A stretch of 39,355 nt of DNA from Nesterenkonia massiliensis (lineage in GTDB: Bacteria; Actinomycetota; Actinomycetes; Actinomycetales; Micrococcaceae), in NCBI RefSeq assembly GCF_000455245.1, contig NZ_HG005165.1:524688-564042 (forward strand). The letters are read 5' to 3'. The notes beneath the pieces were generated by a model. That model was not told the origin of the DNA, made no database searches, and saw only the letters and a list, made by a program, of their open reading frames with translations. Both the position numbers and the translations under genes were made by a program. Position 1 is the stretch's first letter, and each line of letters opens with the position of its first letter. Shown piece by piece: positions 24,965-32,479 of the stretch.

Positions 24965-26056
24965 GTGCGCATTTGTCTGATCGCCTCAAGCCAGTTCCCC
25001 ATCCGGGAGCCCTTCGCTGGGGGCTTGGAGGCCCACACCCACGCGACGGCGCGGACGCTGAAGTCCCGTGGTCACGATGTCACCCTCTTCGCCGCCGAAG
25101 GCAGCGACCCTGCCCTTGGCGCGCGCAGCCTGGTGCCCGAGCGCTTCACCGGAACAGAATGCGGAAGGCGCGATGTCTCCGCTGCCCCGGAGGAGTGGAT
25201 GCGCCAGCACCATGCTTATCTGGGGCTGATGCTGCAGCTGGCAGAGTCCCGTGACTTCGACGTCATCCACAACAATTCCATCCACCACCTGCCGGTAGCG
25301 ATGTCGTCGCTGCTGAAGACACCGATGGTCACCACACTGCACACACCACCCACGCCGTGGCTTGAGTCCGCAGTGGAGTACTCCTCCCCGCGCACCGTCT
25401 TTGTCGCTGTCAGCTCAGCCACCGCGCGTGCTTGGGGTTCGGTGGCCGAAGCGTCGGTGATCACCAACGGAGTCGATACCGATCAGTGGTGCCCGCTGCC
25501 CGGAACGCAACGATCCGGTGCAGCGGTGTGGACCGGACGGTTTGTTCCGGAGAAGGCACCGCATCTGGCCATCGATGCCGCCCGCCGGGCCGGGGTACCG
25601 ATCATCCTGGCGGGCCCGGTGATGGATCAGGGCTACTACCAGGCGCAGATCGCTCCGCGCCTAGGTGAGGACGCCATCTACCGGGGCCATCTGGACCACC
25701 GGGAACTGCATGAACTTGTGGCCTCCGCTTCTGTAGCGGTGGTCAGCTCGCAGTGGGATGAGCCCTACGGGCTTGTAGCGGCCGAGGCGATGTCCTGCGG
25801 CACACCGGTGGCGGCCACTCCGCGCGGTGGCCTGGTGGAGATCGTCGGACCAGCCGGTGGAGTACTGGCCCGAGATGATTCGGAGAATGCGCTGGCTGCG
25901 GCAATTCTGAATGCTCTAAAGCTGCCGCGGGAGCGAGTGCGGCGCTATGCACTGGGTGCGCTTTCGCTGAACCGGATGGTCAGCGAATACGAGCAGCTCT
26001 ACCGCGCGCTCTCCCCCGTCTCTGCGGCAGCCCAGGACCGAGCGGGGGCCGCATGA
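24965..26056 (+). CDS. Family 4 glycosyltransferase (GT-B fold)
   Basis: 363 residues. The N-terminal nucleotide-fold half begins with PIREPFAGGLEAHTHATAR, the usual acceptor-side GG loop of GT4 enzymes; VVTTLHTP and ITNGVDTDQW follow. The C-terminal half has GRFVPEKAPHLAIDA and the donor-binding EX7E pair Glu266 and Glu274 in DEPYGLVAAEAMSCGTP. It transfers a sugar from a nucleotide donor with retention of configuration. The start GTG 24965 has no ribosome site, only a T run. Its stop overlaps the next gene (ATGA). First of three glycosyltransferase genes in one operon. Confidence 0.92.
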   Translation: MRICLIASSQFPIREPFAGGLEAHTHATARTLKSRGHDVTLFAAEGSDPALGARSLVPERFTGTECGRRDVSAAPEEWMRQHHAYLGLMLQLAESRDFDVIHNNSIHHLPVAMSSLLKTPMVTTLHTPPTPWLESAVEYSSPRTVFVAVSSATARAWGSVAEASVITNGVDTDQWCPLPGTQRSGAAVWTGRFVPEKAPHLAIDAARRAGVPIILAGPVMDQGYYQAQIAPRLGEDAIYRGHLDHRELHELVASASVAVVSSQWDEPYGLVAAEAMSCGTPVAATPRGGLVEIVGPAGGVLARDDSENALAAAILNALKLPRERVRRYALGALSLNRMVSEYEQLYRALSPVSAAAQDRAGAA

Positions 26057-27180
26057 TCGGCTGCTATATCCATCACCAGGGTGCCGGTCACCTCCACCGC
26101 TCCCTGACCTGGGCCCGCGCCTGGTCTCAGCTGAACCAGGAGCCCGTCGCAGGTCTCTCCAGTCTGGAGCAGCCCAGGGACTGGCCCGGTCCGTGGGTCA
26201 GCTTGGAAGCCGACGACGACGGCAGCACCAGTCATCACAGCGCCGGGGGTGTGCTGCACTGGGCACCAGTCCACCACGCTGGGCTGCGGTCGAGAATGAC
26301 CAGGATCTCCCAGTGGATCTCCTCCGAGAATCCGGATCTGCTGGTCGCGGATGTCTCAGTCGAAGTCGCCATGCTGGCCAGGCTGCACGGGGTACCGGTG
26401 GTGACGGTGGCACTGCCGGGTGACCGCACTGACCGCACGCATGCCCTGGGCTATGAGATTTCCTCGGCAATTGCCGGATTCTGGCCCCCTGCAGCTAACG
26501 GCATTATCGGCAGGCAGGACCAGGGCGCGGCAGTCTCGCCCTTGGGCGCGATCTCCCGCTTTCCGCCCGCAGCGGCGGACAATCCAGACTCCACGCGCGC
26601 ACCGAGGAGCCCAGAGGCACCTGAGATCCTGATCATGGGCGGACGCGGGGGCGGAGGTATTCCCCCTGCTGCCCAGCGGGCTGTCACTGCGGCATTTCCG
26701 CAGTCAAGGATCACCCACATAGGTGGCACCACAGGCACTTGGACCTCGGATCCCTGGAGTGCGCTGCAGCAGGCCGACGTGGTGGTGACCGCAGCGGGAC
26801 AGAACTCTCTTGCCGAGATCGCAGCCAGCCGAACACCAGCGGTGGTTTACGCCCTGGACCGCCCTCATCAGGAACAGCGGCACACCCTGGAATCGCTGCG
26901 GCGAGGACCATGGCCAGTGATCCCAGCACCGGAATCTGCCGACGCCGTGGCGTGGCGAGACGCGCTCGAGGCGGCACTGCAGCTCAACGGTAATGACTGG
27001 AGGACCTGGTGCGACGGTCAGGCTCAGCACCGCTTCGCCGCTCTGCTGGAGCAGGTCCGAGACTCCATGAAACCGCACCCAGTGCAATCCCACCCAGCAC
27101 AATCCCACCCAGTGCAATCCCCACCGTCCATCCCCACCGTGCAGGCATCTCCGGGACCGAGCCCCCGGACAAACCAGTGA
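26053..27180 (+). CDS. GT-B glycosyltransferase, MurG/GT28-like
   Basis: 375 residues, start ATG 26053 overlapping the preceding stop. The N-terminus (YIHHQGAGHLHRSLTWARA) has the G-x-G-H loop of MurG-like and UDP-glycosyltransferase enzymes, and LLVADVSVEVAMLARLHGVPVV is the typical acceptor-domain helix. The C-terminal domain has ILIMGGRGGGG and a donor site around VVVTAAGQNSLAEIAASRTPAV (243-264) followed by DRPHQEQRHTLESL. Sugar donor and acceptor are not known. The last 35 residues are Pro/Ser/His-rich with repeated HPVQS units and are probably disordered. Not a peptidoglycan MurG: it is outside the division cluster and lacks close similarity. Confidence 0.78.
   Translation: MIGCYIHHQGAGHLHRSLTWARAWSQLNQEPVAGLSSLEQPRDWPGPWVSLEADDDGSTSHHSAGGVLHWAPVHHAGLRSRMTRISQWISSENPDLLVADVSVEVAMLARLHGVPVVTVALPGDRTDRTHALGYEISSAIAGFWPPAANGIIGRQDQGAAVSPLGAISRFPPAAADNPDSTRAPRSPEAPEILIMGGRGGGGIPPAAQRAVTAAFPQSRITHIGGTTGTWTSDPWSALQQADVVVTAAGQNSLAEIAASRTPAVVYALDRPHQEQRHTLESLRRGPWPVIPAPESADAVAWRDALEAALQLNGNDWRTWCDGQAQHRFAALLEQVRDSMKPHPVQSHPAQSHPVQSPPSIPTVQASPGPSPRTNQ
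27076..27120. repeat. Three 15-bp tandem repeats at the end of the GT28-like gene
   Basis: CACCCAGTGCAATCC (27076-27090), a copy with two changes (27091-27105) and an exact third copy (27106-27120). They encode HPVQS/HPAQS/HPVQS in the C-terminal tail. Confidence 0.92.
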
Positions 27181-27190
27181 GGCATACCCT

Positions 27191-29299
27191 ATGACCCCGC
27201 ACCCCTACACCGCAGCCGCGGAGACTGACGCAAAGCCAGTCGGTTCGCCGACTGACGCCTTGGAGTCCCCCGCACCGGGGAAAGCACAGCGGCCGCGCAC
27301 GGTCATCATCACCACAGTGCATGGCCGCCATGATCATCTGCGCAAACAACGTGAGGCCTTAGGGGCCAGCAGTCTGCTCCCAGATGAGCACCTGATCATC
27401 ACTATGGACGACGACGAGCTGGCTCAGGCCCTGGCCAACGAGTCGGCATCTGAGGTGCCCACCCGAACTGCGGCAGCGCCGTCGTCCCTCAGCGCAGCGC
27501 TGCCGCTGGCTGCCGCGCGCAACATAGGCGCCGAGCTCAGCAAGAGCGCACTCCGGCCTTCTACAGCTGCGCACTCGGAATCCTCCGAATTCAGCTCAAC
27601 CGAAGGTCACGCCGAGGATCTGCTGATCTTCTTGGATGTCGACTGCATACCGCACCCGGACCTGGTTCGGGGATACCTTCAGGCAGCCCAGGAGAATCCC
27701 GGCGCGCTCTTGTGCGGACCAGTGGCCTACCTTCCAGAGACGGACCTCCAAGATCTCAGCCCCCGGTACCTAGACTCTCTGGCCGAGCCCCACCCGGCGC
27801 GTCCGGCCCCCGAGCCCGGACAGTACACGCAGGACTCCAACTACGACCTCTTCTGGTCGCTCTCCTTCGCTGTGCGCAGGAGCGTCTGGGAGAACATCGG
27901 CGGCTTCGATGAACGGTTCACCGGATACGGCGGGGAGGACACCGACTTCGCTCAGCAGGCCCGCTCGCGCGGCGTCGGCCTCTGCTGGGTGGGCGCGGCG
28001 CGTGCCTATCACCAGCACCATCCGGTATCGAATCCCCCGGTAGAGCACGTTGATGACATCCTGGCCAACGGTCGCCGGTTTGCGAATAAGTGGGGACGTT
28101 GGCCCATGCAGGGTTGGATTGCCGCTTTTCAAGAACGCGGCCTGGTCACCTGTCTCAGTCGCGACGGCGACACTGATTTTGTCCGCACTATCCGGGTGGC
28201 CTCTGTGCCGCAATCCCATGTCTATATCCGCCACTTGTCCCCTCCCGAGGGAGAACGCAGCGCAGTGGTGAGGCTGCCGGATCCTCCGGCGCGGCGTGAG
28301 GACCACCCCACAGGCGCCCCATGGTGGCCACCGCGGATGCTTGATCCCGAATGGATCCTGGCCCCACGTGGACCCGAGGAGGGTTTTGACATCTTCCACA
28401 TACACTTCGGTTTTGATGCAGAGTCCCCGCAGCGGCTGCACGAGGTGGTCGATGCTCTCGACACCAAGGGTGTGCCGCTGGTCTACACGGTTCATGACCT
28501 GCAGAATCCGCACCATACCGACACCGCCCTGCACACCGCACAACTGGATGTGCTGATTCCGCGTGCCGCGGCGGTGATCACCCTCAGCCGCAGGGCCGCG
28601 GAGATCATTGAGGACCGCTGGGGTGTGCGTGCCCGGGTCGTACCGCATCCTCATGTGGTGGATCTGCCACTGATCCAGGACTACGGAGTGTCTCCGCGAC
28701 GCAAACCTGAGGAGTTCCGTCTGGGAATTCACCTCAAGAGCCTGCGCCAGAACATGTCGACCATACCCGTACTGGAGGCTGCTCTGGAGGCGGTGCACGG
28801 GATCCCCGGTGGCATCCTGCAGGTCAATGTCCATCGGGATGTGTACGACGACGCCGGGCCCGAGTTCAATCCCCAGAAACACGATCCTGAGCTGGTTCAG
28901 TGGCTCAACACCCATCCGGTGGATCTTCGGGTGCACAACTATTTCACTGACGGTGAGCTCTACGACTACATCGCTGGCCTGCACGCCTCGCTGCTCCCCT
29001 ATCGCTTCGGGACACATTCGGGATGGATGGAGGCCTGTCACGATCTGGGCACCACAGTGATCGCACCCGATGTGGGGTGTTATGCCAGCCAGGGAGCTGA
29101 CCTGACCTACCGCTGGAGGTGCGATGAGCTCGATGTTTCTTCACTGCGGCAAGCTGTCAGGGATGCCGCAGTGGCGCACGGCAGACGCGCAGAGGATTCC
29201 AGTCACAGGTGCACACAGCGTCGGCAGTGGCGCACAGACCAGCGCCGGCAGATCGCGGCAGTCCACGAGGATGTCTACCGCCAGCTGTTGCAGCGGTAG
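27191..29299 (+). CDS. Bifunctional glycosyltransferase: GT2 (Glyco_transf_7C type) fused to GT4-like
   Basis: 702 residues, ATG 27191 with GAGG eight bases upstream, ten bases after the previous stop. Residues 35-325 are a GT-A domain: TVIITTVHGRHDHL, metal-binding Asp149-Val-Asp151 in FLDVDCIP, and GGFDERFTGYGGEDTDF (237-253), the galactosyltransferase-type C motif with its catalytic acids. A low-complexity insert (about 83-140, rich in Ser, Ala, Thr, Glu) interrupts this domain before the DVD. Residues 395-702 form a GT-B half: FDIFHIHFGF, PLVYTVHDLQNP, RVVPHPHVV, and a donor-site helix HSGWMEACHDLGTTVIAPD (609-627). One polypeptide thus has two potential transferases. The product is unknown; the operon suggests an oligosaccharide or glycolipid. 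Confidence 0.88.
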   Translation: MTPHPYTAAAETDAKPVGSPTDALESPAPGKAQRPRTVIITTVHGRHDHLRKQREALGASSLLPDEHLIITMDDDELAQALANESASEVPTRTAAAPSSLSAALPLAAARNIGAELSKSALRPSTAAHSESSEFSSTEGHAEDLLIFLDVDCIPHPDLVRGYLQAAQENPGALLCGPVAYLPETDLQDLSPRYLDSLAEPHPARPAPEPGQYTQDSNYDLFWSLSFAVRRSVWENIGGFDERFTGYGGEDTDFAQQARSRGVGLCWVGAARAYHQHHPVSNPPVEHVDDILANGRRFANKWGRWPMQGWIAAFQERGLVTCLSRDGDTDFVRTIRVASVPQSHVYIRHLSPPEGERSAVVRLPDPPARREDHPTGAPWWPPRMLDPEWILAPRGPEEGFDIFHIHFGFDAESPQRLHEVVDALDTKGVPLVYTVHDLQNPHHTDTALHTAQLDVLIPRAAAVITLSRRAAEIIEDRWGVRARVVPHPHVVDLPLIQDYGVSPRRKPEEFRLGIHLKSLRQNMSTIPVLEAALEAVHGIPGGILQVNVHRDVYDDAGPEFNPQKHDPELVQWLNTHPVDLRVHNYFTDGELYDYIAGLHASLLPYRFGTHSGWMEACHDLGTTVIAPDVGCYASQGADLTYRWRCDELDVSSLRQAVRDAAVAHGRRAEDSSHRCTQRRQWRTDQRRQIAAVHEDVYRQLLQR

Positions 29300-29358
29300 C
29301 ACCAAGGTGCACCCGCTAAGCTGACACCGGTCAACCCGCTGAAGGAGAACACGAGTCG

Positions 29359-29526
29359 ATGGCTGAGAAGCACTCCCCCAAGGATGAGCAGAACGAATCT
29401 AAGAAGAAGATGATCTCCACCGGCGTCCCCGCAGCACTGGGCGGAATGGGGGCCACCGGCCCCATTCAGATCGTACGGAAAAAGGATGCGCAGCCTGAGC
29501 CGGGTTCAGCTGCCGAGGATCAGTAG
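29359..29526 (+). CDS. Unrecognised 55-residue hydrophilic protein
   Basis: Begins MAEKHSPKDEQNESKKK, has a glycine-rich middle (TGVPAALGGMGATGPIQIV) and ends in an acidic tail. ATG 29359 has AAGGAG about 11 bases upstream, and codon use resembles its neighbours. Charged ends around a short GVPAALGGMG stretch suggest a partly disordered small protein. It follows the glycosyltransferase operon by 59 bases and may be part of it or have its own promoter. I do not recognise the family. Confidence 0.6.
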   Translation: MAEKHSPKDEQNESKKKMISTGVPAALGGMGATGPIQIVRKKDAQPEPGSAAEDQ

Positions 29527-29620
29527 CACCCAGGATTCACGACCGCACAAGGCCTGTTTCAGTGCGGCAGCCGATACCCGGTGTGAACACGCCGTCAACA
29601 TAGCGGAAATACTCCGTCCC

Positions 29621-29626
29621 TAGAGT
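29621..29626 (+). promoter_or_regulatory. -10 element for the leaderless amidohydrolase-like gene
   Basis: TAGAGT, then TGGGAC, then ATG 29633. There is no ribosome site. The -35 is unclear. Confidence 0.5.
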
Positions 29627-29632
29627 TGGGAC

Positions 29633-31216
29633 ATGAGCCTGCGCCATCTCATCGCCGAACAGGTCCTGTTGGAGGGTGAGCTGGTGCCTGCCCACCTTGA
29701 GGTCGGTGACGATGGAATCATCCGTCGCATTCACCGCCTGGAGGCCGGCAGCACGGCCAGGCGCGCGGCTATTGTCCGCGCTCGAGAGGTCTCGGCGGGG
29801 GCAGGAATGCACCTTGTGCGACCGCGCATGGTAGTTCTGCCAGGCGCGGTCGATACCCATGTCAGCTTCTGCGAACCCGGTCATGTTCAACGCGAGGGCT
29901 TTTCCTCCGGCACTATGGCTGCGGCCCTGGGCGGGGTCACGTCGGTGCTGGAGATGCCGCATTCCAGCACCCCGGTCACGGTCCGGGCAGAAGACCTTCA
30001 GCACAAACGCTCGGCTGCAGCCGAGCAGGCCTATGTGGACATTGGATTCTGGGCTGCTCTGGTCCCGCCGTCGGTGCAGAGCCGCGGACGTGTGAGCGGC
30101 CAGGATAGACCGAGCTGCGCCGAACCCGAAGAGCTCTGGGAATCCGGAGCCTTCGGGTTCGTCTGCACCCTGCTGCCCTTTGACCACTCAACTGATGCGC
30201 TGAGGTCTGCCGGTACGCCTCAGCTCCTTCCGCTCACACCTGCTGAACTTCGCGAAGCGATGATGCGCATCGCTCGGTTCGACGGTCTGCTTGCCGTTCA
30301 TGCAGAAGACTCCCGTACTGTTGCCGCCGCCGCGGGCGCCACCGGCGCGAACCTCTCCTCCCGCCTCGCCTGGGCACAGGCTGCGGCACGATACTCCGCG
30401 TGGGCCGCCAGCCGTCCGGCCGAGGCGGAGGTAATTGCGGTGGAAGGGCTGATCGATGCCGTCCGTGAGACAGGATGCCGGACACACATTCTGCAAGTCT
30501 CCACTGCTGGCGCTCTGGAGCTTATCGCCGCGGCCAAGGCAGAGGGACTTCCGCTGAGCGCAGAGACTTGCACCCACTATCTCAGCTTCGCCGCCGAGAG
30601 CGTCCCCGTGGGATCCCCTGAATTTGTCTGCTGGCCGCCGCTGCGGGACGTCGGGCATCGCGAGGCCCTGTGGCAGGGGCTTCAGGAGGGAATCCTCGAC
30701 GCCGTAGTCTCCGCCCATTCCCCCACCACCAGGCAGGAGAAGCTCCGCGGTGCAGCAGATCTGCGACTTGCCCGTCCGGGGATCTCCGGACTTCAGGTGG
30801 GATTCGCTGCGCTGGCCTCTGAAGCCAGGTCACGCGGAATCGGGCTGGCAGAGGTCAGCCGCTGGACATCGGGCGGCCCCGCCGAGCTTTGCCGGTTGCA
30901 CCAGAAAGGCGACATTGCTCCCGGCAGGTATGCCGACCTACTCATCTATGACCCCGAGGAGACCCACGTGGTATCAGCCGCAGGACTGGCGCATAAGACG
31001 CCCCTTTCGGCCTATGAAGGAATGGAGATTCACGGCACGGTGGTGGGCTCAGTGCTCCGGGGGATGCAGCTTTTCACCGCACAGGACAGCTCCGCCACAC
31101 TTGGCCAGCATGGCCAACTGCTCAGTGGGCCAGGTACCGGTGTACCGCTGGGGCCAGGGCCGCACCAGGTAGGTTCCGGGCCCCGCCGTCGTCATCTGCG
31201 GGCGGTCAGCGCATGA
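29633..31216 (+). CDS. Allantoinase/dihydroorotase-like protein with lost metal ligands
   Basis: 527 residues. It aligns by eye with allantoinase AllB throughout: GAVDTHVSFCEPGHVQREGF, TMAAALGGVTSVLEMP, LAVHAED, THILQVSTAG, SAETCTHYL, VVSAHSPTTRQEK, and a typical C-terminal KGDIAPGRYADLLIYDP. Of the six residues that hold the two metals in E. coli AllB (His59, His61, carboxylated Lys146, His186, His242, Asp315), only the first and fourth are kept (His76, His223); the others are Ser78, Val177, Gln288 and Ala361. Normal hydrolysis is therefore unlikely. The C-terminal 60 residues are Gly/Pro/Arg-rich and extra. The frame is full length and uninterrupted, so it is maintained or only recently relaxed. 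The stop overlaps the IclR start. Confidence 0.85.
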   Translation: MSLRHLIAEQVLLEGELVPAHLEVGDDGIIRRIHRLEAGSTARRAAIVRAREVSAGAGMHLVRPRMVVLPGAVDTHVSFCEPGHVQREGFSSGTMAAALGGVTSVLEMPHSSTPVTVRAEDLQHKRSAAAEQAYVDIGFWAALVPPSVQSRGRVSGQDRPSCAEPEELWESGAFGFVCTLLPFDHSTDALRSAGTPQLLPLTPAELREAMMRIARFDGLLAVHAEDSRTVAAAAGATGANLSSRLAWAQAAARYSAWAASRPAEAEVIAVEGLIDAVRETGCRTHILQVSTAGALELIAAAKAEGLPLSAETCTHYLSFAAESVPVGSPEFVCWPPLRDVGHREALWQGLQEGILDAVVSAHSPTTRQEKLRGAADLRLARPGISGLQVGFAALASEARSRGIGLAEVSRWTSGGPAELCRLHQKGDIAPGRYADLLIYDPEETHVVSAAGLAHKTPLSAYEGMEIHGTVVGSVLRGMQLFTAQDSSATLGQHGQLLSGPGTGVPLGPGPHQVGSGPRRRHLRAVSA

Positions 31217-31467
31217 GTCAGGTACGGCGCAACGGTGTTCAGTCGGTGGAGCGGGCACTGGAGATCTTGGAGGTCATCGCCTCCCGTGGCGGGGCCACCA
31301 CATTGAGCGAACTGGCACATGCCACCGGCCTGCCGGCCGCCACCGCTCATCGGCTGCTGCGCACCATGACCGAGGCGGGCTTTGTGGTTCAGTTGAAGAA
31401 CCGCAGCTACGGGCTCGGCGATAAACTCGGGCCCATCGGTGAAGTAGCTACCCTACGCACTCGCTGA
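31213..31467 (+). CDS. Truncated IclR-family regulator, DNA-binding domain only
   Basis: 84 residues. VQSVERALEILEVIAS opens the winged helix-turn-helix, TLSELAHATGLPAATAHRLLRTM is the recognition part, and YGLGDKLGPIGE is the start of the linker. Full-length IclR proteins have about 250 residues; the effector-binding domain is missing, and I found no continuation in any frame before the next gene. ATG 31213 overlaps the amidohydrolase stop (ATGA). IclR regulators (AllR, for example) commonly control allantoin and related pathways, so the pair may be the remains of a catabolic unit. It could still bind DNA as a short repressor. Confidence 0.8.
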   Translation: MSQVRRNGVQSVERALEILEVIASRGGATTLSELAHATGLPAATAHRLLRTMTEAGFVVQLKNRSYGLGDKLGPIGEVATLRTR

Positions 31468-31505
31468 GGCGAACTACCGAACCCAACTGACCAAAGCCCC
31501 GCTGC

Positions 31506-31520
31506 GAGCCTTCTGGGCTC
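31506..31520. terminator. Small hairpin between converging genes
   Basis: GAGCC, a five-base loop and GGCTC lie between the IclR stop and the stop of the esterase gene on the other strand. Short and without T run. Confidence 0.35.
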
Positions 31521-32397
31521 AGACCGGGAAGCTCTCCTCAGGACTCCCGCCTGGCGGCATGGAACCGCCGAAGAGCGGTTCGATACTCGGTCGCTTGGGT
31601 GTCACTCCGTCGCCAGAGGAACGTCCCCGCAGCCGACGGATCACCCAGGGGAACAGGTGATGACGGGCCCACACGGCGTCGTCCACGCGCGCCTCGCGCC
31701 AGGATCGCTCCAAGACAGGGCGCGGTTCCACAGGGTCCAGATCATGTTTCACGTTGAGGGTGTCCAGGACCATGCGAGCAATAGTGTGATGGCCCAGCGG
31801 CGAGAAATGCAGGCGGTCCTCATCCCACATCTCTTTGGCCGTCAGCTCGCGCAGAGACCACATATCCGCCACCAGCGCGTCATACCGTGCAGCTACCGTG
31901 CGGATATTCTCGTTGAAGATCGCAACCTTACCGCGGATGGAACCCACCACCGCGGTTTCACGCACATCGGGGCCGTTGAACAGCACGATGGTTGCGCCGG
32001 TGGTGGCCAGCAGCTGAACCATAGTGTCGAGGATTCGTGCCGTCTCGTCTGGGTCGCCACCAGGACGGATGACGTTATTGCCGCCGGCGCACAGGGTGAT
32101 CAGATCAGGCTTCAGCTCCAGTGCCGGTGCGATCTGCTCGTCACGAATCTGCTCGATCAGCCGGCCACGGATGGCCAGATTTGCATAGGCGAAGTTCTCA
32201 GTCCCGTTGGCCAGTTCCTCCGCTACTCGGTCGGCCCAGCCGCGGTGATAACCCGGCCGGGACTCGTCAGGGTCACCGATTCCTTCGGTGAAGGAATCCC
32301 CCAGGGCCACATAGCGCAGCCACGGGTGCTTTGCTCCGGGAACTCCAAAAGGCTGGTCATCGGGTGTCATGGTCTCTGCGTCATTGATTCCGCTCAC
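31519..32397 (-). CDS. SGNH/GDSL-family esterase or lipase
   Basis: 292 residues from GTG 32397, which has GGAGA eight bases upstream; an ATG nine codons later and two upstream ATGs are alternatives. The catalytic serine is Ser35 in ALGDSFTEG (block I), block III is AGGNNVIRPG with Asn107/108, and block V is DRLH (Asp194, His197). No signal peptide is evident, so it is probably cytoplasmic. Length suits the actinobacterial GDSL group, with an additional basic and Pro-rich tail. Substrate unknown. It is divergent from the next esterase gene. Confidence 0.88.
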   Translation of the reverse strand: MSGINDAETMTPDDQPFGVPGAKHPWLRYVALGDSFTEGIGDPDESRPGYHRGWADRVAEELANGTENFAYANLAIRGRLIEQIRDEQIAPALELKPDLITLCAGGNNVIRPGGDPDETARILDTMVQLLATTGATIVLFNGPDVRETAVVGSIRGKVAIFNENIRTVAARYDALVADMWSLRELTAKEMWDEDRLHFSPLGHHTIARMVLDTLNVKHDLDPVEPRPVLERSWREARVDDAVWARHHLFPWVIRRLRGRSSGDGVTPKRPSIEPLFGGSMPPGGSPEESFPV

Positions 32398-32466
32398 CCG
32401 GTCATTCTCCAATGAATCCGTGCGAGGGTCCATCGGCCTTGAGGATGATTCGCGGTTCCGGGCATC

Positions 32467-32472
32467 TAGGAT
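32467..32472 (+). promoter_or_regulatory. -10 element for the leaderless carboxylesterase gene
   Basis: TAGGAT, seven bases, then ATG 32480. The sequence AGGATGG in the same place could alternatively act as a ribosome site. Confidence 0.35.
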
Positions 32473-32479
32473 GGAATTC

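Noticed and set aside
26053-27180. Assignment as peptidoglycan MurG
   Set aside because: It shares the fold and loop motifs only, lies outside the division cluster, and neighbours suggest a different glycan.
27770-29041. 423-codon open frame opposite the GT2-GT4 gene
   Set aside because: No family resemblance or start signal; the sense strand has clear glycosyltransferase motifs.
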